Positions 15,556 to 23,734 of a stretch of DNA of 64,000 bases are shown here, in pieces (position 1 is the first letter of the stretch; every line of letters starts with the position of its first letter). The stretch spans positions 1 to 64,000 of the forward strand of contig NZ_AUII01000024.1 in NCBI RefSeq assembly GCF_000423625.1, in the 5' to 3' direction. Under the pieces are notes generated by a model. It saw only the letters and a program-made list of their open reading frames with translations. It did no database searches and had not been told where the DNA came from. The stretch comes from Pseudonocardia asaccharolytica DSM 44247 = NBRC 16224 (GTDB lineage Bacteria; Actinomycetota; Actinomycetes; Mycobacteriales; Pseudonocardiaceae). Position numbers and translations under genes: made by a program.

Positions 15556-16521
15556 ATGACCGCCGGATCGGCTCACCCGCAGCCCGAGAACGCCCCGGCC
15601 CGCGAACCCCCGGCCCGCGAGCTGCCGGCGCGGGGTCGGCGAAGACCGGTCCGCGCCCTCGTGGTGCGGACCCTCACCCGCGCGTGGGACGACAACATCT
15701 TCTCCGAGGCGGCGGCCGCCGCGTTCTGGCAGACGCTCTCGCTGCCGCCGCTGCTGCTGGGGCTGCTGGGGGCGCTCGGCTATATCGGCGGCTGGTTCGG
15801 CCCGGACACGGTCGAGGTCGTGCAGGATCGGATCATCACCTGGACCAGCGGGGTGTTCAGCCGCAACGTCGTCGACCAGATCATCGCCCCGACCGTCGAG
15901 GAGATGCTCTCGACCGGCCGCAGCGAGCTCGTCTCGGTGGGCTTCCTCATCTCGCTGTGGTCGGGGTCGTCGGCCATGTCGTCGTTCGTCGACGCGATCA
16001 CCCGCGCCCACGACCAGTACGGCCACCGCAACCCGGTCTGGCAGCGGACCCTGGCGCTGCTGCTGTATCTGGTCGGGCTGGTCGCGGGCATCATCGCGCT
16101 GCCGGTGCTCGCCCTGGGTCCGGACCTGCTGCCGCAACTGCTGCCCTCGTCCTGGCGGCCCACCGCGGTGAGCCTCATCGGCCTCCTCTACTACCCGGTG
16201 CTCGGCACCCTGCTCGTGCTGGCGCTCACCACCCTGTACAAGGTGGCGCTGCCAGCGAAACCGCCGTGGTGGCGCGGGCTTCCCGGCGCGCTGCTGGCCG
16301 CGGTCGTGTTCCTGGCGGGGGCGACCGGGCTGCGGATCTACATCAACTGGCTGACCACGACGGGGTTCACCTACGGTGCGCTGGCCGCCCCGATCGCCTT
16401 CCTGCTCGCGGCGTTCTTCATCGGGCTGGCCATCGTGCTGGGGGCGCACCTCAACGCGTCGATCCAGGCGGTGTGGCCGGCCCGGTTGCGCGATCGGCGC
16501 AGGGCTGGGCGCCGCGGCTGA
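15556..16521 (+). CDS. YihY/BrkB-family inner membrane protein
   Basis: The 321-residue protein has a 35-residue Pro/Arg-rich N-terminus and six hydrophobic helices with the family pattern: SEAAAAAFWQTLSLPPLLLG, an amphipathic stretch, LISLWSGSSAMSSFVDAITR, LALLLYLVGLVAGIIALPVL, ALLAAVVFLAGATGLRIYIN and a last helix before HLNASIQAVW. YihY proteins (once mislabelled RNase BN) are of uncertain function. The basic tail RLRDRRRAGRRG is cytoplasmic. ATG 15556 follows GGAGGGG. It could be cotranscribed with meaB 46 bases upstream; palindromes at 16523-16584 end the unit. Confidence 0.88.
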   Translation: MTAGSAHPQPENAPAREPPARELPARGRRRPVRALVVRTLTRAWDDNIFSEAAAAAFWQTLSLPPLLLGLLGALGYIGGWFGPDTVEVVQDRIITWTSGVFSRNVVDQIIAPTVEEMLSTGRSELVSVGFLISLWSGSSAMSSFVDAITRAHDQYGHRNPVWQRTLALLLYLVGLVAGIIALPVLALGPDLLPQLLPSSWRPTAVSLIGLLYYPVLGTLLVLALTTLYKVALPAKPPWWRGLPGALLAAVVFLAGATGLRIYINWLTTTGFTYGALAAPIAFLLAAFFIGLAIVLGAHLNASIQAVWPARLRDRRRAGRRG

Positions 16522-16522
16522 G

Positions 16523-16584
16523 CGCGTTATGGAGCCATAACGCGGTCCGGGGCCGGTGCGTAGCGACGTTATGGAGCCATGGCG
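16523..16584. terminator. Tandem TTATGGAGCCATAA palindromes
   Basis: CGCGTTATGG and CCATAACGCG (16523-16532, 16535-16544) form a perfect 10-base-arm palindrome around AG. A second, imperfect copy with the same TTATGGAGCCAT centre lies at 16567-16584. They separate the converging YihY and MEDS-protein genes and are best read as a bidirectional terminator. Confidence 0.6.
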
Positions 16585-16600
16585 CGCCTGGGCGCCGGGG

Positions 16601-17200
16601 TCACCGGCGCGTGGCGAGGAACTCGGCGGGCTCGATGTAGTAGGGGTTGTCGTAGATCATCCCGCTGGCCATCACCTTCGGATGGGTCTTCAGGATGTCC
16701 ATCAAGATCGCGCCACCGAACCGGTCGAGGTCGTACATGCAGATGACGACCTGTGGGTAGCGGTCGGCGTAGCGGTTGTACTCGGACTCGTAGGCGATCA
16801 GTTCCTCGACCCCGGGGAGGTCGCGCAGCGCCCAGCTCATCTCGCAGATGATCCGGACCAGGGGGCTGCCGCCGGCCGTCGCATCGGCCAGGAGCCGCAT
16901 CCAGAACGCGAGCATCCGTTCGGCGCTGAAGGCACCCGATGTGAAGTACGTGTCCAGCGAGCAGCGCAGGTCGAGCTCGGGCCCGGGTCCATCGACCTCG
17001 TCCACATCCAGTGCGGACCGGAGCTGGTTCGGGTCGGTGCCGTCGAGGATGCAGACGCACTTGTCCCCGGCGTGGAGCCCCTCGCGCAGGAAGGGGAGCA
17101 GGATCGCGTCTCGCTCGTCGGTGCCGCTGTAGAAGCCGCACACGTGATCGCCCGGGGCGAGGGACAGCCCCGGGATGCCGACCGCGACGGGTCCGGTCAC
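16601..17200 (-). CDS. Stand-alone MEDS-domain sensory protein
   Basis: From GTG 17200 (7 bases after AGGAG) the protein has 199 residues, almost entirely one MEDS domain (the DcmR-type sensory domain of methanogens and methylotrophs): LAPGDHVCGFYSGTDERDAI, LLPFLREGLHAGDKCVCILD, VRIICEMSWALRDLPGVEEL and VVICMYDLDRF. It lacks the STAS or HATPase output domain that usually follows. It lies next to the monooxygenase regulator, on the same strand and 50 bases beyond its stop, so it could feed ligand information to that locus (inference). Ligands of this domain class are poorly known. Confidence 0.8.
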   Translation of the reverse strand: MTGPVAVGIPGLSLAPGDHVCGFYSGTDERDAILLPFLREGLHAGDKCVCILDGTDPNQLRSALDVDEVDGPGPELDLRCSLDTYFTSGAFSAERMLAFWMRLLADATAGGSPLVRIICEMSWALRDLPGVEELIAYESEYNRYADRYPQVVICMYDLDRFGGAILMDILKTHPKVMASGMIYDNPYYIEPAEFLATRR

Positions 17201-17249
17201 CAGCGCACTCCTGTGTGTCGTCGATCGCCGGGAACGGGTGGCTCGCAGA

Positions 17250-18986
17250 CTACCCGCTCCTCGCGGGGTGGCGCGCCGTCGGTTCCGCATGCAGTGCCCG
17301 CAGGGTGTACCACGCGCGGGTGGCCAGCTGGAGGTTGAACCGGGTGTCGGGATCGGCGAGGTCGTGGCCCGAGATGTCGCGGATGCGCTGCAGGCGGTAC
17401 CGAAGGGTGCTGCGGCCGACGGCCAGCGCGGCGGCGGTGGCGTCGTAGGCGCCGCCGCACTCGAGGAAGCGGCTCACCGTCCTGACCAGCTCGGAGCGCC
17501 GGCGCGTGTCGTAGTCCAGCAGCGTGCCCAGCCACCGGCGGACGTACCGCTCGACCCCGGACAGGTTCTCGACCTCGGCCAGCAGCTGGTAGACGCCGAG
17601 CTCGTCGTACTCGATGACCCGATCGTCGCCGTGGGCCAGCGGGTGCAGCCGCAGCGCGAGGCACGCCTCCCGGTACGAGCGGGGGACACCCGAGCGGTCG
17701 TCGGCGCGGCTCCCCGCGCCGATCCGGCAGCGCCGGCCACCGAGCCCGCGGACGACCGCGGCCCGGAACGCGTCCCAGGACGTCTCCGCATCGGCCAGCA
17801 CGACGACGGCTCCGGCCCGGGACACCACGAGCGACCCGACGCCGAGGTCGCGGGCGGCACGCCGGACGGCATGCAGGAGGGCGTCGTCCTCGCCCGACTT
17901 CGGTCCTTCCACGACGAGGACGCGGTAGGGCCGCTCCAGGTCGTAGCCGAGCGCGCGGGCCCGGGCGAGCGTTGCGGGGTCCTCGGTGCCGAGCAGCAGC
18001 TCGTCGATGATGTCGCGGCTCAGCCGCAGCTCGGTCTCGGCGAGGCTGCGGAGGCGGGCCAGCTCCACGGCCAGCACCGTGGCCCCGTGCTCCAGCGCCA
18101 CCAGCTCCTGCTCGCCGGCCCGCCCGGCGGGATCGGCGAGCGCGAGGACGCCGAGCACGTCGTCGCGGGGATTGGCGACGGCCAGGACGCGGCCGCCGTC
18201 GCGCACCGGTCGGCCCTCCTGCAGGATCTGCGACAGCAGCGCCTCCCGCGCGGCCGGGGCGGCCTTGGGGTACCGCTCGGCGCGGTCGGGCCCGGCCCAG
18301 GCCGTCAGGTTGCCGTACCGATCCTCGACCGCCACCGGAAAGCCGGTGAGCTCATGGACGGCGCGGGCGATGCCCTCGGGGCCCTCGCCGGCGAGCGCGG
18401 CCCGGGTGAGCCGATCATGGATCGCGCTCTTGCGCTCGAGCGCGTCGACCAGATCCGCGAGCACCGCATTGGTCGTGCGCAGTTGCTCCCCCGACGCCCG
18501 CTCGCGTGCGTGCAGATCCGCGTTGGCCAGCGCGACGCCGGTCTGCTGCACCAGCACCCGCAGCAGGAACAGCTGCGAATGTGACGGCTGCGCCGCGGCG
18601 GTCACGATGAGATGACCGAAGTTGCCCTGCAGGCTGCGCAGCGCGAACGCCCATGCCCAACCCGCGTCCGCGATCTCCACCGCGCCGCCCGAGCTGAGGC
18701 GCGCACACCGTTCCTCCAGGGCAGCTCTGACCTCCGGGCGCGTGCACGCGCCCACTGCCGCTCGCCAGCCGATGTCGGAAAGGTGCACGCCCTCCAGCCG
18801 GCAGCGTCCCAGTGAGGTGACCGCATTCCCGGCCAGCCGCAGGATCTGCTCCGCGTCGCCATGCCCCGTCATCAACATCGCGAGCACGAGCAGGCCCTGC
18901 AGGCTGGACAGCTGGTCGCGCAGCCCGAGCGATTCGGCGTCGGGTCCCGCGGGGACGGCGCTCGGGATCGCGCTCACCGGTTCCAC
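17250..18986 (-). CDS. PucR/CdaR-type transcriptional regulator
   Basis: Starting at GTG 18986 after GGAGG the product has 578 residues. An N-terminal sensory region with GAF-like character (about 1-290) contains LRDQLSSLQGLLVLAMLM and SQLFLLRVLVQQTGVALANA. It leads to the PucR-type central domain and a C-terminal helix-turn-helix (FLECGGAYDATAAALAVGRS followed by TLRYRLQRIRDISGHDL). Regulators of this build control degradative operons and are often ligand-responsive activators. It is divergent from the diiron monooxygenase operon, with a hairpin at 19103-19123 in the shared region, so it is the likely controller. A longer reading to 19286 would overlap the monooxygenase gene and is rejected. 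Confidence 0.85.
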   Translation of the reverse strand: MEPVSAIPSAVPAGPDAESLGLRDQLSSLQGLLVLAMLMTGHGDAEQILRLAGNAVTSLGRCRLEGVHLSDIGWRAAVGACTRPEVRAALEERCARLSSGGAVEIADAGWAWAFALRSLQGNFGHLIVTAAAQPSHSQLFLLRVLVQQTGVALANADLHARERASGEQLRTTNAVLADLVDALERKSAIHDRLTRAALAGEGPEGIARAVHELTGFPVAVEDRYGNLTAWAGPDRAERYPKAAPAAREALLSQILQEGRPVRDGGRVLAVANPRDDVLGVLALADPAGRAGEQELVALEHGATVLAVELARLRSLAETELRLSRDIIDELLLGTEDPATLARARALGYDLERPYRVLVVEGPKSGEDDALLHAVRRAARDLGVGSLVVSRAGAVVVLADAETSWDAFRAAVVRGLGGRRCRIGAGSRADDRSGVPRSYREACLALRLHPLAHGDDRVIEYDELGVYQLLAEVENLSGVERYVRRWLGTLLDYDTRRRSELVRTVSRFLECGGAYDATAAALAVGRSTLRYRLQRIRDISGHDLADPDTRFNLQLATRAWYTLRALHAEPTARHPARSG

Positions 18987-19102
18987 CGCCACCTCCGGTG
19001 TCGATTCTGCCCCGGATGCGGCGATCGGCCTAGACCGTGCAGGGCGACGCCCTCCGCTCGATGGGGGTCCGACCAGCAGCATTCCGTCAGTCGGACGGCA
19101 GA

Positions 19103-19123
19103 GTTGGCCTTCGGAGGGCCAAC
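19103..19123. promoter_or_regulatory. Hairpin/operator candidate upstream of the monooxygenase operon
   Basis: GTTGGCC and GGCCAAC form a perfect 7-base inverted repeat around a TTCGGAG loop, about 117 bases before the alpha-subunit start and about 117 bases before the regulator start. The central position between divergent genes fits a regulator-binding site, though an attenuator-like leader hairpin is also possible. Confidence 0.35.
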
Positions 19124-19239
19124 CCGGGGGCGTCTTCGGCCCCGCCAGGGCGTAGCGCGCCCGTCGCGACGCCCGCCACTCTCGTGCCACTCTCCGCGCC
19201 GGCGAGGCGGCCGGGCGGAGTCGATTCCCGGGAGGACCG

Positions 19240-20751
19240 ATGCCCCGTCTCGCCCGTTCCGAGTGGTACGACCTGGCCAGGGACATGAACTGGAAGGTCT
19301 CCTACGTCGAGGAGTCCGACGCATGGCCGGATGAGCTCTCCACCGCGAAGGGCATTCCGATGGAGGCCTGGTGGGGCTGGGACGAGCCCTACAAGGTCAG
19401 CTATCGCGAGTACGTACACAACCAGGCCGGCAAGGACGCGTCCGTCTACGCGGTGAACTCCGTCGTCGCGCGGTCGAAGATGTTCTCGCAGTTGGACGAG
19501 GGCTGGAAGTCGGCGATCCTCGCCCACTACGGGGCGATCGCCGCCGCCGAGTACCTGGCCAGCATCGGCGAGTCGCGGATGGGCCGGTTCGGGCGCGCGG
19601 CCGCGTGGCGCAACATGGCCCTGTACGGCACGCTGGACGAGATCCGCCACGGCCAGATCCAGACCTACTTCCCCTACGGGCTGCTGGATCGCGAGCCGCG
19701 GGCCGACTGGGCGCACAAGACGTTCCACACCAACGAGTGGGGCGCGATCGCGGCCCGCCACCTGTTCGACGACATGTTCACCGCCAACGACGCGGTCTCC
19801 ACGGCCATCCAGCTGACCTTCACATTCGAGACGGGGTTCACGAACCTGCAGTTCCTCGGCATGGCCGCGGATGCGATGGAGGTCGGCGACATCGACTTCG
19901 GTGCGCTCATCTCGTCGATCCAGACCGACGAGGCCCGGCACTCGCAGCAGGGCGAGCCGACGATGAAGCTCCTCATCGAGCACGGCCACAAGGACTACGC
20001 CCAGAAGCTCGTCGACCACATGTTCTGGCGGTCCTGGCACGTCTTCGCGCTGCTGACCGGCCTGTCGATGGACTACTACACCCCGCTGGAGCACCGCTCG
20101 CACTCGTTCAAGGAGTTCATGGACGAGTGGATCGTCAAGCAGTTCCTCGACCAGTTCCGCGACTTCGGCCTGGAGCCGTCGTGGTACTGGGAGGACTTCC
20201 TCAAGGAGACCAACTGGTACCACCACGCGCTGCACCTGGGCGTCTGGTTCTGGCGGCCGACCGTGTGGTGGAACCCCGACGGCGGTGTCTCGCCCGCGGA
20301 GCGGGAGTGGCTGGAGGAGAAGTACCCCGGCTGGAACGACACGTTCGGCAGGTACTGGGACGTCATCGCCGAGAACGTGCGCAACGGCAGGCCGGAACTG
20401 ACGCTGCCCGAGACCTTCCCGATGGTGTGCAACATGTGCCAGATCCCGCTGTGCAATCCGGCGGGCCACGCGGCCGGTCATCTGGACAGCCCGGTTCCGC
20501 TCGTCCACGACCACGCCGGCCGCCGTTACACCTTCTGCTCGCAGCCGTGCAAGTGGATCTTCGAGCAGAACCCGGGCAGGTTCCAGGGCCACATGTCGAT
20601 CATCGACCGGTTCCTGGCCGGCCAGATCCAGCCGCCCACGGTCCCCGGCGCCCTGGCCTACATGGGCCTGTCCCCGGAGGAGATGGGCCGGGACGCCACC
20701 GACTGCTCATGGGCGTTCGCGAACGGAACCGTGCTGACGAGGGGTGCATGA
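19240..20751 (+). CDS. Soluble diiron monooxygenase hydroxylase, alpha subunit (TmoA/IsoA type)
   Basis: ATG 19240 follows GGGAGGACC. The 503-residue catalytic subunit has all six carboxylate-bridged diiron ligands at the same numbers as toluene-4-monooxygenase: Glu104, Glu134, His137 (DEIRHGQ), Glu197, Glu231 and His234 (DEARHSQ), with gate residue Thr201 and Gln228 also present. The pocket differs by Ala103 and Leu192, where the toluene enzyme has Gly and Phe (recalled family numbering). The C-terminus has a YHS-like Cys region (VCNMCQ, FCSQPC). It activates O2 to hydroxylate or epoxidise hydrocarbons; aromatic, alkene or isoprene substrates are all possible and cannot be chosen from sequence alone. 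Confidence 0.93.
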   Translation: MPRLARSEWYDLARDMNWKVSYVEESDAWPDELSTAKGIPMEAWWGWDEPYKVSYREYVHNQAGKDASVYAVNSVVARSKMFSQLDEGWKSAILAHYGAIAAAEYLASIGESRMGRFGRAAAWRNMALYGTLDEIRHGQIQTYFPYGLLDREPRADWAHKTFHTNEWGAIAARHLFDDMFTANDAVSTAIQLTFTFETGFTNLQFLGMAADAMEVGDIDFGALISSIQTDEARHSQQGEPTMKLLIEHGHKDYAQKLVDHMFWRSWHVFALLTGLSMDYYTPLEHRSHSFKEFMDEWIVKQFLDQFRDFGLEPSWYWEDFLKETNWYHHALHLGVWFWRPTVWWNPDGGVSPAEREWLEEKYPGWNDTFGRYWDVIAENVRNGRPELTLPETFPMVCNMCQIPLCNPAGHAAGHLDSPVPLVHDHAGRRYTFCSQPCKWIFEQNPGRFQGHMSIIDRFLAGQIQPPTVPGALAYMGLSPEEMGRDATDCSWAFANGTVLTRGA

Positions 20752-21002
20752 TCATGGCGCCGTTCCCGGTGCAGGGAATCACCGAAGGCGACTTCGTCGT
20801 CGTGCTCGTCCCGGTCGACACCGAGGACCCGATGACGACGGTCGCGGAGAAGATCGCGCACCACGCGGTGAACCGGCGGGTGCCCGAGAACGACAGGCCG
20901 ATGGTGGTCCGGCACAACGGCAGGGTGCTGGCCGCGGACACCACCGTGGTCGACGCCGGGGTCGCCCCGCTCGACGTGCTCGAGGTCGTGCACCCGTCAT
21001 GA
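20748..21002 (+). CDS. Monooxygenase hydroxylase gamma subunit (TmoB type)
   Basis: ATG 20748 overlaps the alpha-subunit stop (ATGA) and gives 84 residues. The sequence has a ubiquitin-like beta-grasp pattern (FVVVLVPVDTEDPMTTVAEK, then RPMVVRHNGRVLAADTTVVD and LDVLEVV), matching the small third hydroxylase subunit that packs against alpha. It has no catalytic residues. An ATG at 20754 is an alternative start. Its stop overlaps the Rieske gene start. Confidence 0.88.
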   Translation: MIMAPFPVQGITEGDFVVVLVPVDTEDPMTTVAEKIAHHAVNRRVPENDRPMVVRHNGRVLAADTTVVDAGVAPLDVLEVVHPS

Positions 21003-21364
21003 CCGACCAGATCCGCTGGGTGGAGGCCGCCACCCTCGACGAGCTGTGGCAGGGCGAGATCCTCGACGTCGAGCTCGAGGGCGAACCCGTACTGCTCGTC
21101 CACCTGCTCGACGGGGCGATCCGGGCCTACCAGGGCATCTGCCCGCACCAGGAGGTGCTCCTCGCCGACGGGAAGTGGGACGAGGAGACCAACGTGCTGC
21201 TGTGCGGCGGCCACCACTGGGAGTTCGACCTGACCTCGGGGAGCGGGATCAACCCGTCCGGTTGCCGCCTCTACCGCTACCCGGTGCGGACCGACGGTGC
21301 GGCGGTCCGGGTCGGCCTCCCCCAGGACGGCGAACGGCACTACAACCGCTGCCCCGGCACGTGA
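20999..21364 (+). CDS. Rieske [2Fe-2S] ferredoxin of the monooxygenase (TmoC type)
   Basis: The 121-residue protein holds a Rieske cluster motif: C-P-H in YQGICPHQEVLL and C-G-G-H in NVLLCGGHHWEFDLTSG, which supply the two Cys and two His ligands. It passes electrons from the reductase to the hydroxylase. Presence of a separate Rieske protein puts the operon in the four-component (toluene/alkene/isoprene) group and not the three-component methane/propane/phenol group. ATG 20999 overlaps the preceding stop (ATGA). Confidence 0.93.
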   Translation: MTDQIRWVEAATLDELWQGEILDVELEGEPVLLVHLLDGAIRAYQGICPHQEVLLADGKWDEETNVLLCGGHHWEFDLTSGSGINPSGCRLYRYPVRTDGAAVRVGLPQDGERHYNRCPGT

Positions 21365-21377
21365 GAGGACGAAAGTG

Positions 21378-21680
21378 ATGACCGACAGGCACGTCAAGAT
21401 GGTCGGCCCCGTGGTGCGCGGGATGGACGCCGACCTCGCCGAGGCGGTGATCGAGGCCGTCGAGATCGACAACCCCGGCGCGCAGGTACACGTCGACGAC
21501 CGGGGCGGCTACATCCGGGTCAGCGTCCCGCAGCGCTGCCGGCTCACCCAGACCAGCCTGGAAGAGGCGCTCGGGCGCCCGTTCCCGCTCGCCCAGCTCG
21601 AGCCGTCCCTGTCCGCCTTCGCGGGGCGGATGAACCTCACCGACGACGAGATCGTCTGGTACCTGGACCGAGAGGACTGA
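21378..21680 (+). CDS. Monooxygenase effector/coupling protein (TmoD/MmoB type)
   Basis: The 100-residue protein shows the MmoB/DmpM pattern: VKMVGPVVRGMDADLAEAVI, a DNPGAQVHVDDRGGYIRVSV strand pair, and a tail with AGRMNLTDDEIVWYL. It carries no cofactor; it binds the hydroxylase and tunes oxygen activation. The start ATG 21378 follows GAGAGGACGAAA; an in-frame GTG lies one codon earlier. One base separates its stop from the beta-subunit start. Confidence 0.9.
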   Translation: MTDRHVKMVGPVVRGMDADLAEAVIEAVEIDNPGAQVHVDDRGGYIRVSVPQRCRLTQTSLEEALGRPFPLAQLEPSLSAFAGRMNLTDDEIVWYLDRED

Positions 21681-21681
21681 G

Positions 21682-22701
21682 ATGACTCCCGCTACGAGCA
21701 CCGGCGCCCGCCGCCGGGCCAGGACGTGGAGCCTGCTGGGGGACGTCCGCCGCAAGGTGACCCCCTACGAGGCCGTCACGGCGAAGTTCCACTACCATTT
21801 CCGGCGCGACCCGGCCCCGTTCGAGCTCGACCCGGAGATGTCGCTCAACCGCTGGTACCTGCGGCACCGGGAGAACTCGCCGTTCCAGGTCGACGACTGG
21901 GAGGACTTCCGGGACCCCTTCAAACTGACCTACAAGGACTACGTCTCGCTGCAGCACGAGCGGGAGCTCTACCTCGACGGGCTGGTCGACCAGTACGAGG
22001 TCGCGGACGTCACGGCCCGGCTCGACGAGGGGTGGGTCGAGACCCTCCGCCGGCTGTTCGTCCCCCTGCGCTTCCCGCTGCACGCCCTGCAGATGATCAG
22101 CTTGTACGTCGGCCAGATGGCCCCCTCGTCGTTCATCACGAACCCGGCGTCGTTCCAGGCCGCCGACGAGATGCGCCGCATCCAGCGCCTGGCGTACTGG
22201 ACCAAGGTTCTCGGCAACACCCACGGCGACCACATCGCCACCACGGCCGCCGCCCACGATCCCTGGGCGGAAGGCGGCGAATGGCAGCCGCTGCGCGAGA
22301 CCGTCGAGCGGCTGCTGGTCACCTACGACTGGGGCGAGGCGTTCGTCGGGCTGAACCTGGCGGTGAAGCCGGCGCTCGACACGCTCATCGACTGGCAGCT
22401 CGGCGAGCTCGCCGACCGCAACGGCGACGTGTTCCTGTCCCTGCTGTTCTCCGAGTTCGAGCGGGACGCCCGACGCAGCAGGGAGTGGTCGGCGGCGCTG
22501 GTCGACTACGCGCTGACCCGTGACCCGGGCCTGCGCGGCGTGGTGACCGGCTGGCTCGACGTCTGGACCCCGTCGGCCGAGCGCGCCTGTGACGGGCTCG
22601 CGCCGCTGTTCGAGAAGGCGCCGGAACCGATCCCGGCCGCCGACGTCGCGAGCGCGGTCCGTGCCCAGCTGGCGCAGCTGCGGACGACGTGCGGGCTGTA
22701 G
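21682..22701 (+). CDS. Monooxygenase hydroxylase beta subunit (TmoE type)
   Basis: The 339-residue subunit has the ferritin-like fold of the alpha subunit without its metal ligands. Family marks are YEAVTAKFHYHFRRDPAPFE, LNRWYLRHRENSPFQVDDWE, FRDPFKLTYKDYVSLQHERE and RIQRLAYWTKVLGNTHGDH. It scaffolds the (alpha-beta-gamma)2 hydroxylase. Length and position as fifth gene agree with TmoE/IsoE. Confidence 0.92.
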   Translation: MTPATSTGARRRARTWSLLGDVRRKVTPYEAVTAKFHYHFRRDPAPFELDPEMSLNRWYLRHRENSPFQVDDWEDFRDPFKLTYKDYVSLQHERELYLDGLVDQYEVADVTARLDEGWVETLRRLFVPLRFPLHALQMISLYVGQMAPSSFITNPASFQAADEMRRIQRLAYWTKVLGNTHGDHIATTAAAHDPWAEGGEWQPLRETVERLLVTYDWGEAFVGLNLAVKPALDTLIDWQLGELADRNGDVFLSLLFSEFERDARRSREWSAALVDYALTRDPGLRGVVTGWLDVWTPSAERACDGLAPLFEKAPEPIPAADVASAVRAQLAQLRTTCGL

Positions 22702-22710
22702 CCGGCAGCC

Positions 22711-23712
22711 ATGAACAGGTACGCGGTCACCGTCGCGGGGGGCGGCCCGACGTTCGAGGCGGGGGCGGGGGAGCGGATCCTCGGCGCGGCCCGGCGCGCC
22801 GGGGTGTGGCTCCCGTTCGAGTGCGGCTGGGGCAGCTGCGCGTTGTGCAAGGTCACCCTCGTCGAGGGCGAGGTCGGCCTGCTGTTCCCGGACGCTCCGG
22901 CCGTCACCCCGCGCGACGCGCGCCGCCGGCGCATCCTGACCTGTCAGTCCACGCCGCGCTCCGACCTGACCATCAAGCCGCTCGCGGTCGGCTTGATGGT
23001 CAGGTCGGAGACACCGGCCGAGCGCCCGACCGCGGACCACACCGGTGAGCTGGTCGGACGGGACGAGCTCGGCCCGGACATCCGCCGGTTCGTCTTCCGG
23101 CTGGAGCGGGCGGCCGACTTCCGGGAGGGCCAGTACGCGATCCTGGATTTCGGGGACGGGTTGCGGCGCTGCTACTCGATGTCCAGCCGGTCGGGGTCGC
23201 CCCTCGTCGAGTTCGTGACGAAGCGCTATCCGGGGCGGGCCGGCAGCGAGCGGCTGCATTCCCTGCCGCTGGGTGCCACGGTCGAGCTGGAGCTGCCCTA
23301 CGGCGACATGTGGCTGCGTCCAGGCGCACGTCCGGTGGTCCTGATCGCCGGGGGTGTCGGGATCTCCGCGGTGCTGGCCCTGCTGCGGCAGCTGCACGCC
23401 GCGGTGGACCCACGCCCCGTCCTGGTCTTCTACGGGGCCGGCTCGCGCCCCGAGCTGGTCTGCTGGGACGAGGTCGAACATCTCGTCCACGGGTTGCCCG
23501 GCGGCAGCCTGCACGGCGCGCTGACGAGCCCCGAGAACGGCTGGCCCGGCACAAACGGCCTGGTCACCGACGCCCTCGCCGAGCACCTCCCGGCACCCGA
23601 GACCGCCGACCACTACCTCGCCGGCCCACCCCCGATGGTCGACGCCGTGCTCGCCCACCTGCGGGCGCGCGGCGTCGAGCTGACCCGAATCCACTACGAC
23701 CGCTTCGGATGA
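22711..23712 (+). CDS. Monooxygenase NAD(P)H:ferredoxin reductase (TmoF type)
   Basis: The 333-residue protein has an N-terminal plant-type [2Fe-2S] domain (Cys in FECGWGSCALCKV and ILTCQ), then an FAD domain with RCYSMSS and an NAD-binding domain with LIAGGVGISAVLALLR and HYLAGPPPM. It feeds electrons from NAD(P)H to the Rieske protein. ATG 22711 has no strong ribosome binding site. The short linker between the ferredoxin and flavin domains is encoded by a perfect 20-base inverted repeat (22961-23008), so its residues (DLTIKPLAVGLMVRS) are unlikely to be under normal constraint. Confidence 0.92.
   Translation: MNRYAVTVAGGGPTFEAGAGERILGAARRAGVWLPFECGWGSCALCKVTLVEGEVGLLFPDAPAVTPRDARRRRILTCQSTPRSDLTIKPLAVGLMVRSETPAERPTADHTGELVGRDELGPDIRRFVFRLERAADFREGQYAILDFGDGLRRCYSMSSRSGSPLVEFVTKRYPGRAGSERLHSLPLGATVELELPYGDMWLRPGARPVVLIAGGVGISAVLALLRQLHAAVDPRPVLVFYGAGSRPELVCWDEVEHLVHGLPGGSLHGALTSPENGWPGTNGLVTDALAEHLPAPETADHYLAGPPPMVDAVLAHLRARGVELTRIHYDRFG
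22961..23008. repeat. Perfect 20-base inverted repeat inside the reductase gene
   Basis: CCGACCTGACCATCAAGCCG at 22961-22980 and its exact complement at 22989-23008 are separated by 8 bases (CTCGCGGT). The repeat stays in frame and encodes the linker between two domains. In RNA it would form a very stable 20-base-pair stem within the coding region. Confidence 0.9.
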
Positions 23713-23734
23713 GAAGCCAGAAAGGTGAGCAACG

